DNA of 64,000 nt from Lutraria lutraria (lineage: Eukaryota; Mollusca; Bivalvia; Venerida; Mactridae): NCBI GenBank assembly GCA_964023205.1, contig OZ026842.1:8401407-8465406 (forward strand), in the 5' to 3' direction. The translations under genes were made by a program, and so were the position numbers. A model generated the notes under the pieces. That model was not told the origin of the DNA, ran no database searches, and saw only the letters and a list, made by a program, of their open reading frames with translations. Below, piece after piece: positions 48,578 through 59,103 of the stretch (its first letter is position 1; each line of letters opens with the position of its first letter).

Positions 48578-48712
48578 TTCAGGCGGGTTGAACGCCGGTC
48601 TTCAGCAATTGTTCAGTTATATACGGCGACCGGTTCACTTAACCAGTTTTCCTGGACTGAATTCTAACCAGTATTAACCTACTCTTCCAACAGGAGTCAG
48701 CAACCTCTTCTT
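48578..48712 (-). mobile_element. SINE family 1, 3' half
   Basis: In reverse: 'gttgctgactcctgttggaa', 'actggttagaattcagtcc', 'aggaaaactggttaagtgaa', 'ccggtcgccgtatataactg'. The head is missing. Confidence 0.7.
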
Positions 48713-49187
48713 CTCTCTTGATTTTTTGAACCCGTATTTTAATGCCACGAGCTTTAGGCAAGAATTACCTGTCTTTAGATACAATGCCGATATTATCTTC
48801 AAGCAAATAATTTCAGAAAATTCGCTCTCCGCGTAGAAATAGAATAATAAAATATTCGCTAAAAATTGGATTATTACATAATAAGTCAAATTTGAAACAT
48901 TGTTGATGGCAATTTCACTTATTACCAATGTCAATATTCAAAACAATATAATATAGATAAATAGACCTGAGATTTCAAAAAAAGGCTACAACAACACATC
49001 TTATGCATAAAAAGTCCCGGATTCCGCTAATTCGACCCTTTCTCCCCTCGCTGACTCTACACTTTACACTTTTTTCTGTTTTACTCTACATCCCTAAAGA
49101 TAAAAATATGCTGATGCTGACCAACCTTCATATCGGTGGAATGTAAGCAGAAAATCGGATTTTATCGGTTTTTACAAATACAATTAA

Positions 49188-49193
49188 TTTATT
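49188..49193 (-). terminator. Polyadenylation hexamer overlapping the stop codon of the TIR-less receptor
   Basis: On the minus strand the sequence around the stop is GTATAATAAAT. The AATAAA (49193-49188) shares bases with the TAA stop (49194-49192), so if used the 3' UTR would be extremely short. Confidence 0.4.
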
Positions 49194-52100
49194 ATACAAT
49201 AAACTCGTCCGGTTTTTCACTTGTCCATTTTGGTGTGTATATAGGGGATGTTTCAAAATTATCTTCATTTCTCCCCCGCTGACTTTTATGCAATGACATT
49301 GCTTTGAACACGGCCACAGATAATATTACTATTGATATAAGAACTAGTAGCGACGTCACTGATGCAATAATGACAAAAGTCAGTGGTGATATTGAAGCCG
49401 AGTCCACTGAGTTATCACCTCCTGAGTCATCATCTGAAAATACAAATAATGGTGGAATAAGTTTGGCTAACCCAGACCACTGTTTATAGACTTGCCGGTT
49501 CTAACATCTTTTTTCAAAAAAAAATTACAGTGAGGTTCAGTGGCAAGTGCGATGGATTTGTAACCTGGCGATCCAGGCTCAATTCCCGGTCGCGGAAGGT
49601 CATACACTTTCATGAAAATTTGACAAGAATGCCGATTTTCCAGCACACTTGTCAGATGTCAGTTCCTTGTGGAATGGTAAGCTAGAATTAACTGGAAAAA
49701 GTATAATTCAGGTACAGTGAACCGGTCGCTGATAAAATTGTCACTTGAAATCGGCGTTAAACCCAAATAAACAAACAGAATTATGATTTGTATAGTAAGT
49801 TGAAAAATAATTGGTTTGAAAATACATCGACAAAATCTACTCCCGAATCATTGATTCTCTGCAGATCTACTTGAGAAATACCCCCATGTCTTTAATTATC
49901 TTAAAATTCGTGCATTACTATGTACTGTTCGATGTACTTTGAACTATGTTCATAGTGCTAAATTTGCATCTATTACTAACAACACCACTTAATACATCGC
50001 CGGAAATCCGTGAACTGTTACTACTAAGGATAGTTTATCAAACATGTCCGATATTTATGTGACATTGACAAATTGAGTGTCGAATTTGAAGCTATGGATA
50101 AAGTGCGATGCGTAAAAAGTAACTGAATTAATTTATATAATTGACAGCCGGAATTCGCAGGTGAGTGAAATAAGTTGATAACTTTGAATTGACAGACATT
50201 GTGAGTTGTACCATGACTCATTATGGTACACGATTTTTATTTTAACCTTTGATATACGCACGCCTGTTCTGCATGCCTAGCTGTGTTTAATAAGATAACT
50301 CTTTCAAGAATTTTCAGAGCCGGCAGGTTGCACTTACAGAAAAACATTATTGGGAATTCTAAAACAATTTTAGCAAAAGATAATATTTCATTAAATAATG
50401 CTTTCTCGTTTAATGGCCGAGTTTGGCCACCTATAATTATCGACGTTGGTGTCATATCGATACGGGTTCCAAACCCCGTTGTCATACAAAAAATAGTCAG
50501 GATTATTAAATATACCTTCGGTTAATGTAACAACTAATTTGGACTGTCCGTCAATCATTTGAGGCGTGGCGAGGACACACATAAACTTCCGACTGAAGTC
50601 CTTCGACGATACACGGTGTATAGTTAGATTTGAGCCAATGATAGAATATCCCTCTCTGAAATTGGAACAGAATAGATTGAAATTAATTAGTGCATTATAT
50701 AAACGAACGAGATTTACAAGACCAAACAATTGACTTCAGACGAACGCCATTAATTTTGAATAAATTTTGAGAAAAAATGATACAAAAAAGAAGAAGAATC
50801 AAACGGTTTTCATTTAAATTTACAGCGTAAGATTACCCTCATTTGACCGTGTGAACAAATAGATGTATTCATCGTAAGTCTAATACTGTGGAATCATTAA
50901 TTTTCGTTGGGGATTTAATTTCGTCGATTTCGTGGGTCGGCTCATCCACGAAATCAAATCCCCACGAATTTAAATGCAGAGATAAGGCATTTCTTTTCAA
51001 AAATCTAAATCCACGAATTTATGTCCCCACGAAATAGCCATTTTAGTGGAAACCACGAAAATTGAGTCCAACGAAAATAAATGAAAATACAGTATATCTC
51101 TTAGTCTCACTTCACGAAACTCGTCATCAATGAAGGCGGGTAACTCTGACTAGCTCAACACTACAACATAAGACCACATAAGCTTATCATGATCTATATT
51201 ATGCTCATTATGTATTTGTAAGCTTTGATCAGCGATTGCAACTATATTTAAGGACCAGGAATAAGGGGTTCGATACAATATTTGTACGTCATTTCTTTTC
51301 ATATATCATGTAATTTGTTTTAGGAACGCGTTCGTTTCATCCGACTGCGTTGAACCACTGAGTCCGGACGTTTCTCAACTTGAAAAGCACATTAGAAGAC
51401 AATTAACGTCTCATGTGTTCCGCTAAAATTTGACAAATTTTGACGCTGAATAAAATTTGGTGCGTGAGTTACGGGCAACTCACTGGAATTTTGATGCTAC
51501 ATTGTCATTAGGAATCTAGTAAAATTGAGATAATGTATATTTGTATTACTAAGTGAAACACGGAAATGAAATGTTGTTAAACGACCAGAAAATGAGCGAA
51601 CTTAATGACGTGGTCTTTTTATTGAACTGGCTCCTCTACAAGGCTTTGAAGAACATTCATAACTATCATTGTTTGAAAAGAATCGTGCTGAGAGCATTAT
51701 ATTACCATTGTTTAATCACTTACACCAAAAGGGGAAAGAGCTATTTAAAGGACAAGTACCTGTTGAAGTTTTTAGTCACATAGCGTTTGCTATCGACCGA
51801 AGACACGGGTTCCCAAGAATCGTCTTTATCCAAAGGAGACACAAGCCACGTGACCATTCTCATGCTGGTGCCATCCCCACAACCAAAGTATCCAGTACAC
51901 GGTAATGTTAGAGTGGATTCTAAATTAGTGACCGTTTCCGAACACGGTAATGGCGCAATCGGAAAAGGTCCTCTTGCTATAACGTCACATGCGATTACTT
52001 CTAGTTCAAACTTTTTCTCAGTCTGTGTTGAAATGCTATTAGAGTGAATATTGCACTTATAAAATCCTTTGTCGTCGAAATCTGCACTATTTATGGACAT

Positions 52101-53332
52101 CATCTGTTTGTGATTGTGGAAAGTGACGTCATCTACGCTCGGATCTAACGTCACCCAAGTGTCCGAATCATTGCTCCATCTGGACCACGTGATCTCTGTA
52201 GTGTTGCGCGTGCAGCACTTGAACTGTACATAATGTCCATATTGTACAATTTCTTTAAAAATGCCACTTTCAAAGACCCCTGTAAATGATAAACATTTCA
52301 TCTTACAACAATTTGTAACCAATAACTAAACTTACTCGCAAACATCGACACTAGTGGGCGTCAAATAAAAAGTATTTGCGGTCAATTTTTAACTGCCAAT
52401 AATTCACTTTGTCTCTGAAATTTAAAAAAATGAAGAAAAAAATGTTTAACCAACCAATCGACCCTGTATTGTTTTAAACGTTCGTGGAAACATGTTATTA
52501 CAAAATCTAAATGACTTTGAAACATAATTATTTTGATAATATTCATTCTTAGAGCAATTAATTTAAATGAACATGTAATTACGAAATATGAATTTGAACA
52601 TCGATTAGAAAACTTTGGCATTAATTTATCCATTAAAGCACAAACCGGTAAACTTTCGATTGCCTCAAGTTCTGAAAATATTATGTATACAGTAAAAACC
52701 TTTCTTATTCGGACCGCTTGGAATCGGACTTCGCCTTAATCCGGTACTGATTTTTTTCAATATCATGTTAACACCTTGACATAAAAACCGCGACCGTAGT
52801 CCAGTGATTAGTTTGCTTGATTTGGAACCCGGCGGGTTCGTATCACGATCGTGACAAATCATACCCTTCTTTTAATGTTTGACAAAAATGTCGAGTTTCC
52901 TTCGTATGTGGAAATGTAACTTAGTACTGTGTAGAACTAGTTAGGTGAACCGGCCGCCGTATATTGCTGAAAAAATGTTGAAAAACGGTTTTCTCCACTT
53001 TAACAGAAACTTTGAAACGAAGTCTAAAGACTAAAAACCTTACTAAACCGGAACCTTCCTTTTCCGGAACCTTACTAATCCGAAAGATTTTCTTATTCGA
53101 AAACCTACTAATTCCGAACATATTTCTAATACGGACATCTTCCTAATCCGGAATATTTCTAAGCCGGTACCTTTATTATCCGGACTAATTCCTTGGCTTG
53201 TAATACAATGTTTCTGCAATGTAATGAATATTTACCTTGAAGTTCGTCTTCAGAGCACAAGCTGGCACCAGCTTGGCGTCCCAAAAATAACATTATCATA
53301 TAAAGTACATTCATTTTGTCCATGATCATTTT
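49192..53332 (-). CDS. TIR-less Ig receptor, paralogue of the Ig-TIR genes, 331 aa
   Basis: Exons on the minus strand: 53332-53236 (ATG at 53329), 52279-51760, 50655-50516, 49433-49192 (TAA). Phases 1, 2 and 1 close to 996 nt. It encodes a signal peptide (MNVLYMIMLFLG..AGA, cut near residue 22); Ig domain 1 (Cys25, Cys53-Cys54, W63, YKC at 105-107); Ig domain 2 (Cys129, Cys144, Cys159 in LPCTGYFGC, Cys165, FMC at 229-231); an acidic stalk (DDDSGGD); one membrane segment (about 271-294); and a 37-residue tail ending DEFIV. The phrases RGPFPI, CTGYFGC, ATPQMIDGQS and the intron phases mirror the Ig-TIR genes. There is no TIR exon: the stop lies 37 residues after the membrane. Ig1 and the first half of Ig2 share one exon, whereas the TIR genes have an intron there. 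Likely a decoy, co-receptor or PDZ-coupled partner (inference). First exon placement is supported by the same 'tttcag' + short leader layout as the paralogues. Confidence 0.82.
49538..49770 (+). mobile_element. SINE family 1, full length, intron 3 of the TIR-less receptor
   Basis: Head 'ggttcagtggcaagtgcgat', B-box region 'ccaggctcaattcccggtcg', then 'ctttcatgaaaatttgac', 'cagttccttgtggaatggta', 'cagtgaaccggtcgctgat', 'ggcgttaaacccaaataa'. Opposite orientation to the gene. Confidence 0.88.
50885..51096. mobile_element. MITE with imperfect inverted repeats (cacgaa-rich)
   Basis: It begins 'actgtggaatcattaatttt' and carries many cacgaaat / atttcgtg words in both orientations, for example gatttcgtgggtcgg against ccacgaaatcaaatcc. 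It ends '..aaatgaaaatacagtat'. Lies in intron 2 of the TIR-less receptor. Confidence 0.65.
52787..52992 (+). mobile_element. SINE family 1, intron 1 of the TIR-less receptor
   Basis: Head 'ccgtagtccagtgattagtt', B-box 'ggcgggttcgtatcacgatc', then 'catacccttcttttaatgtt', 'tagttaggtgaaccggccgc' and a 'gttgaaaaacgg' end. The middle (cacttgtgg block) is shortened. It appears to interrupt a 'taatccgg'-rich repeat lying on both sides. Confidence 0.8.
53010..53190. repeat. Degenerate ~17-bp repeat (ccttactaatccggaac)
   Basis: About nine variants in a row: cttactaaaccggaac, cttccttttccggaac, cttactaatccgaaag, cctactaattccgaac, and so on. Related words lie at 52695-52750 left of the SINE. Possibly the terminal-repeat-derived core of a decayed transposon whose left end is 'tacagtaaaaacctttctta'. 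Confidence 0.65.
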
Positions 53333-54093
53333 CTGAAACAAACAAAAAATATTTAATTTTTAGATACCGACAGTCTTTGAGTAATCTGTATTTTCAAGTC
53401 TCCTTTTTCGATTTGAATGGCAGGTGACCACTCATCGTTTTATATAGCAGTGAGTGGCCACACTGGACTACTTACGCCTATGAGTAAATCTCACATGCTG
53501 TCTGTGAAGTATCATAGAACGGAAGTTATACTCTTAAAACAAAGCGATAATTACAACCAGTCCACTCTGATTAACAATGATAAACTGTAATTATCTTAAA
53601 AAAGAGCTAAAAATAAATATTGCGGTAAAGCAGGGAGGGAAATCTTAAAGCAACATCTGTGATGGAAGTATGACCAATAAGGAATCTTTGTTAGAAAAAA
53701 GTCGCAATAGCAAAAAGAAATAACTAACTCATTGTTAAAACATTCGTCATGCAATATCAACGAATCAATATTGAATTATATTAGTTTCACAATTATTTAC
53801 GTGTATTTATTGTTGGTTATGTAAGTACATGTATATATAACGTTATACAATATTACATTCATCTTTGATGTATTTTCTTTTTTTTCTCAAACTTGGACTT
53901 TCGTCGACACACTTGAGAAAACTGATACTAAAGATAAGGAAACACTTAACCCCACCCACGTTCATTTACAACAAAACATGCTGTTTACAAGTAACACTTG
54001 TACAGTGACACCGTATGTGATTCATATTGTCAAAAAAAAACTACTAGAAATTTACTGCAGAAAATAAAATAATGAGAAGTTATATTGAAAATA

Positions 54094-54308
54094 CAGTCAA
54101 ACTTGTGAACAAAGGGCACCCTTGAGAAAAACAAAATATGGCCTTTATTGACCGGATACCTTTAATCGGAGAGCATTTTGTTCTAGATAATTCACGATAG
54201 TTTTTAAAATAATGACCTTTATTCACGAGGTGACCTTTATTCGGAGGTAGTCGCAAACACGAGGTAGGTTTTCATATCGAAATGGTCGCTTAACGAGGTT
54301 TGTACCAT
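54094..54308. mobile_element. MITE of the CAGTCAAACCTG family
   Basis: Starts TA-CAGTCAAACTTGTGAACAAA, contains 'tggcctttattgaccggata', 'acgaggtgacctttattcgg' and 'ggtcgcttaacgaggtttgt', with an eroded right end. Confidence 0.7.
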
Positions 54309-54511
54309 ACAGTCCAAATTAATGAATATATTTTAGTCGATTGATCGTAGAATGATAATACATTGTAATAATAATTGCCTTATGTACATGACATTGTATT
54401 AGTCATTATGCATTTTCTTTCACTAATATCAACTGGTATACTCTAAAGACTGGAAAGTAAGATAAATAATTATAATTGAAATTATGAAAATGCATTTTGT
54501 ATATTCTATTT

Positions 54512-54670
54512 ATGGTCAAACTTGTGATCAAAGGGCACCCTTAGGAAATGATGAAATGTGGCCTTTATTGACGGGTGGCCTTTAATTGGAGGTGGTTGCT
54601 AACACATGTTTGATAGTATGTAGTCGTTATAGCGAGGTGGTTTTCATATTGAAGTTCGTACCATACAGTT
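54512..54670. mobile_element. MITE of the CAGTCAAACCTG family, decayed
   Basis: 'ggtcaaacttgtgatcaaag', 'gtggcctttattgacgggtg', 'cctttaattggaggtggttg' and a right side 'gttcgtaccatacagttcat'. Very like the copy at 54094, and both are followed by the same 'atcgtagaatgataa' and 'ctctaaagactggaaa' words. The pair is therefore a local duplication of about 400 bp. Confidence 0.7.
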
Positions 54671-55589
54671 CATATCGTAGAATGATAACAATTGCATTAT
54701 TTGTTAATGATCGAATTACATGTTTTACGCAGTATGCATTTTCTCTCATTATTTCTAGTTGTTTACTCTAAAGACTGGAAAATAAGATAAATGATAATAA
54801 TTAAATAAAGTGAACACTTCTATAATTACTGTATACATAATATAATTAATTCATATATAATCAATTCATGTAATACTATAATATACATTAACAGTCTTAA
54901 TACATTTATGAAACGATGTGTATTCTCCTATTTACAAATTACCGTAAAATTTATAATTTTGTTTATTGCTGTTATAAGAAAATTTATTTACAAATATTCA
55001 ATGAATAAATAAAACTAACCATTTCTGAACAGATTTCCGAGTCCAATGCTGGTTTGTTTTACCAAGATGTATTTATAAGTACCAAGTACACATCAGCCAG
55101 CATTCAATCAGTTTCTATAAATAGATTCGGACTAGTTAAATTTGGAAATCCATTATTTGAAAACCCTTTACGTAAATCATTTACCTTTCCTTTTTTGTAT
55201 CTTTTCGGGAATAAAATCTGATTCAAGTCTTCTGACACATTGTGAAATTAAACCTTTTGAATAATTATTGACACTACTATAATTTTATTTTTCAGTTTTG
55301 TGTTGTAATTTATGGCATGTGTTGGTATATAAATTATGTCATAGATACATGTTACCTTCGTTTCAATGTATGTTTTACTCGACCTACTATCAGGGCAATG
55401 ATGTAGTAAGTTAGATGTAGTGCAGGCCCGTAAGAAGCAACTTATGATAAAGGTAAATGTTAGGATATGTCTGACACCGTTTAAAAGGAGGGATAATCAG
55501 ATATAGACCTTTTGATTACCATTACGGTCGATATTAATGTGCGGACTAGGCCCCAAAAGTCACCCCACCCGATTCCTATTTACGGCCCT

Positions 55590-55905
55590 AGCTATCGTGG
55601 TCACTTTATCAAATACAAAACTGTACACTGACATCATTGAATCTTATGACCCCTTATCTGAATTTTTAAAACCACACGCAATCGAATATTGTCGAAATGA
55701 TCTCCATCTTCGATTCAATGCATTTTTGCATGAAATCGATAAAGAAATTCCGGTCTCCACTTGAAAACCGGAAGTAGATAGATGGAGTTACACTGATTTA
55801 GAATTTCAAACACAATATCGTGTGATTATAAAAAAGATATTATAGAACCAGCATGTACGTGCAATTTTTAGTTTATATGAGAGAGAAAACATGTTATTTA
55901 CACAA
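55590..55905. other. ~315-bp insertion private to block 2, with a coding-like ORF
   Basis: Block 1 reads straight from 'cctatttatggccctg' to 'ttatgcatcaggatataatc'. Block 2 has about 315 bp between the same words. The insertion is open from its left part to a TGA at 55762-55764 and reads for example ESYDPLSEFLKPHAIEY then CRNDLHLRFNAFLHEID. Composition looks protein-like, but I recognise no family and it starts without an obvious intron or promoter. It could be a captured gene fragment or part of a transposon. Confidence 0.4.
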
Positions 55906-56251
55906 AATTATGCGATATCAGGATACAATAGTTATGTATTGATGAATATCTTTTCAACTTCGCTGGCTCATTGGTTCATTAAAGAACTTATCAAAATTAA
56001 TGATAGGTCAGTAAGATATCCTGGTACGCTGTAGGCCTATAAAACTCCCATCTACAATGTAAGGAAGCAGGCTTCTTGCAAAATGTTCATGTAATATGCG
56101 TCTATGACGCAACAGTCCTGAGAAATTATCTTGTGACAGTAAAAACTCAGTTCGTGAATAAGAATACAATTATCAATGGCGCCGAAATTTTTTTAGCCCA
56201 TATATAGCTATAGTGTGTGTGTGACTGTGACTTAAGCGGAAATATAGTCAG

Positions 56252-56500
56252 AATGGGTTAACACCGTTTGTCAATGCTATTTCAGTACATGCGGCGGTCG
56301 GTTCACCGAACCAGTTTTTCCTGGACTGTATATCTTAATCAGTTGTAAGTTACTCATCCACAAAGAGCCGTCAATTTCTCCACTTATAGAGGAGAGTCGA
56401 CAATTTTGTCAGTAAATGTTTTTGATGGATGACTGTTTTATGACCTTCCAAAAACGGGATTCGTACCTGATTGCCGGGTTTTAAATCCAGTACATTATAT
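56252..56500 (-). mobile_element. SINE family 1, nearly full length
   Basis: In reverse: 'aatcaggtacgaatcccgtt' (B-box), 'aactgattaagatatacagtc', 'caggaaaaactggttcggtg', 'aaccgaccgccgcatgtact', 'acaaacggtgttaaccc'. At the matching place block 1 keeps only a short tRNA-head scrap (about 32310-32340: tccagaacactaaccactga). Confidence 0.8.
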
Positions 56501-56576
56501 ATAACCTCTGATCGAACCACCTACTCCTCCTGTCAGAAATCATAAGTCAATACCCATTATTCTTTGTAATGCTCTG

Positions 56577-56866
56577 TCGGGTGGATCAGTGGTTTAGTGG
56601 TAGCACTGGACTACTGAGCGAAAGATCATGGGTTCGAATCTCGTTTTCGCCATCCCATATTTCGGGGCATTTTTCATCCCAACTATCGAACCAAATACAA
56701 TGTTTAGAATATCACAGGAAGCGGGTGAGGCGTTTATCAGTGCTTTACATCGGACACGATAAAGAACTAGGGAAATATATCCTCCTGTATCCTCCTTCGC
56801 GGTCGCGGGCGGTCCTTTAGAGATGACTTGAGATATCGAATGTCAGTTAAACAACATATAAAATAA
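56577..56866 (+). mobile_element. SINE family 2, full length (shared with block 1)
   Basis: Same element and same flanks ('ctttgtaatgctctgtcggg') as 32398-32702. A-box 'ggtttagtggtagcactgg', B-box 'catgggttcgaatctcgtt', 'atcacaggaagcgggtgagg', 'gataaagaactagggaaata', 'cagttaaacaacatataaaa'. Confidence 0.88.
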
Positions 56867-57222
56867 TACAAATCTTAGTCATAGTCTGGTTCCCGTCGTA
56901 CTATATACATATGTATAGTATTTTCAACGAAGTGACAGGGGCAGGTAATACAGACTATGCTTAGTCATAACCGAACGATATGTGTAATTCAAAGTCACTC
57001 TTCATTTATTTTTAAATAATAACCAAAAATATCCCGATGATGTAATTCAAGTGATTACTGTACCAGGAAGTTTTTTATATTACTACAGTTATACCTGGTT
57101 ATAGTGGTCACTATTGAGGTCTAACTAGAAAATGATTGTTTCGGGTTATCCAGTCTATCCTAGCCTTTGACTTTGGATTGAGTCCATCCATGGAAGACAT
57201 AGAAGTATGACTCCACTTTATA

Positions 57223-57398
57223 CAGTGTAACCTCTTCAAAGCAACACCCTTTCGGAGAAGTAAAAACATTTTGTTGTTGAGAGGTTGTTGCTTTAGATAG
57301 GTTAAATTAAAAGTTAAATCGTGCAGTGGCAAAAAAATCATATGTTATTGAAGGGAGGTTGTTGCTCAAGAGAGGACCGCTCTGGAGAGGTTGTACTG
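57223..57398. mobile_element. TA-flanked MITE, CAGTGTAACCTCT family
   Basis: Left TA-CAGTGTAACCTCTTCAAAGC and right GCTCTGGAGAGGTTGTACTG-TA are inverted repeats. Interior 'gttgttgctttagatagg' and 'gggaggttgttgctcaagag' mirror each other. A half copy with 'tacagttatacctggttata' precedes it at about 57086. Absent from block 1. Confidence 0.8.
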
Positions 57399-57616
57399 TA
57401 TATAATCCTAAGAATTAAAAAAATATGTCCCTACCTATATAATCTATACCTATATATAGTACCAACCCACCTTATTTTAATGAGGTCATGGAGACCGGAA
57501 GTACTGTGCGTTGGTACACCAAGGACTAATATACATACATGGATATATAAGTCCTTGGGTACACATGTTTATATTGGGTTTTGTTGCATATTATGGGTTC
57601 TGAATTTAAGCATTTA

Positions 57617-57819
57617 CAGTCAAACCTGTGAGCAAAGGTCACCCTTGAAAAATACATGGTATGGCTTTATATTATAGACAGGTGGTCTAAATTAGGAGGT
57701 AATTTTGTTTTATAATCAAGGACGGCTAAGTAAAAGAATGACCATTGTTCCGATGTGATATCCTTTGTTCACGAGGTACCCTTTATTCGGAGGTGGCCGC
57801 TTACACTTGTTTCAATGTA
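57617..57819. mobile_element. MITE of the CAGTCAAACCTG family
   Basis: TA-CAGTCAAACCTGTGAGCAAA, 'cacgaggtaccctttattcgg', 'aggtggccgcttacacttgt', eroded right end. Absent from block 1. Confidence 0.75.
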
Positions 57820-59103
57820 TAGATATATGCATGGTGGCCTTACTTTACAGGTAGCCGTTAGTTCAGTTTTAAAAGTATTAGAAACAACATGATGTCAACC
57901 TCTCTATCCATCGTCGTTGATAATAATAACGCACGTGTTAAAACACTTGCTAAAAGTGAGCCCGTAGGACTCGTCAATTCATATATTTATGACATAATGA
58001 AATGATTCATATATTTTCATATAGTTTTTTTTTAATAATGTATATCCGATGCAATTTCTGGCGAGGTAATTGTAATAAATACATCATTTAAGATTACACA
58101 TTCTTGGTCCGGAATACGGAATTTTTTACACTCATGATACGGAAATCCCGGAATTTGACCATTACTCAACCGGAAAGCAGGTGGTGTGTACTACTTTCGG
58201 TTTCGATAATCCTTTTTTAATAGAATTTTGCTTCTTACATTATTATTATTTTTAATTCTGGTGGAAATTTGATAGGTAATGTATTGTTATTATGCATATT
58301 ATCTATTCGTTCTTCTTAGAAATCCTAGGATTGTAGCTTTTTGGCTGAGTTTAAACTTTAAACAAAAAATAAACATGACTCATAATTATGAAATTTTCTA
58401 AATATAAGCACTATTACCTGGACAGGTCATGGGGTATAACTTCTTGGGATTTTGTTTTGGTATCATTAACACCTAGCGATAACTCAACATAATGGTTTAG
58501 AATGACATTAGTGAATAAAGTATGAATGCACACGTTTGTGTTACAATGTCAATGTATATAAATAGTACTTATAATAAATATATGCATTTTTCTTGAACTT
58601 AGCTAGCCTAGTGAAGTATGGATAACTATTTGACAAGGGCCAGAGTACTATGCAGGTTCTCATCTCAGCTATTTATATATAGTGATTTTTTTTCGCTATA
58701 TTTCCCCTTGCAAAATTTCCTTAATTTTCCCCCTAAAATGGCCAGAATTTTACACTGACAAGACGTGTTTTCAACATGATCATGTAAAAGGAAGAAAAAT
58801 ATACATGTAGTAGTTTTCGCACTGTGTCACCAATTACAGTGCAGTTATTATATAACTTATATTTATTTATATTTATGATATCAACAACCAAATAATCACA
58901 TAGATTCTACTCCATAGAAAATAAAACTTATTGAATATATTCCCCCTTTCAGAATTTGTAGCGCTAAGTTTCCCCATTTGACGGGCATGGGTAGTGAGAA
59001 AAGTTTGGAAAAAAATCACTGGTATAATTTCAGCGAAATTCACGTATAGAGGTGTTAATCAAATTGTATGTATCACATATTTTTATTTCAGAAAGATGCT
59101 ACA

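Larger units (their letters stand above)
44209..49187. other. 3' UTR of copy 1 and intergenic space
   Basis: No coding exon recognised. It holds the 3' UTR, an interspersed repeat at 46376-46660, a SINE piece at 48578-48712, and otherwise AT-rich unique-looking sequence. The region lies between the convergent ends of Ig-TIR copy 1 (plus) and the TIR-less receptor (minus). Confidence 0.5.
53333..55309. other. Intergenic, head-to-head spacer before block 2
   Basis: This contains the unseen 5' UTR or promoter of the TIR-less receptor (minus) and two CAGTCAAAC-family MITEs. No exon was found. Confidence 0.45.
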
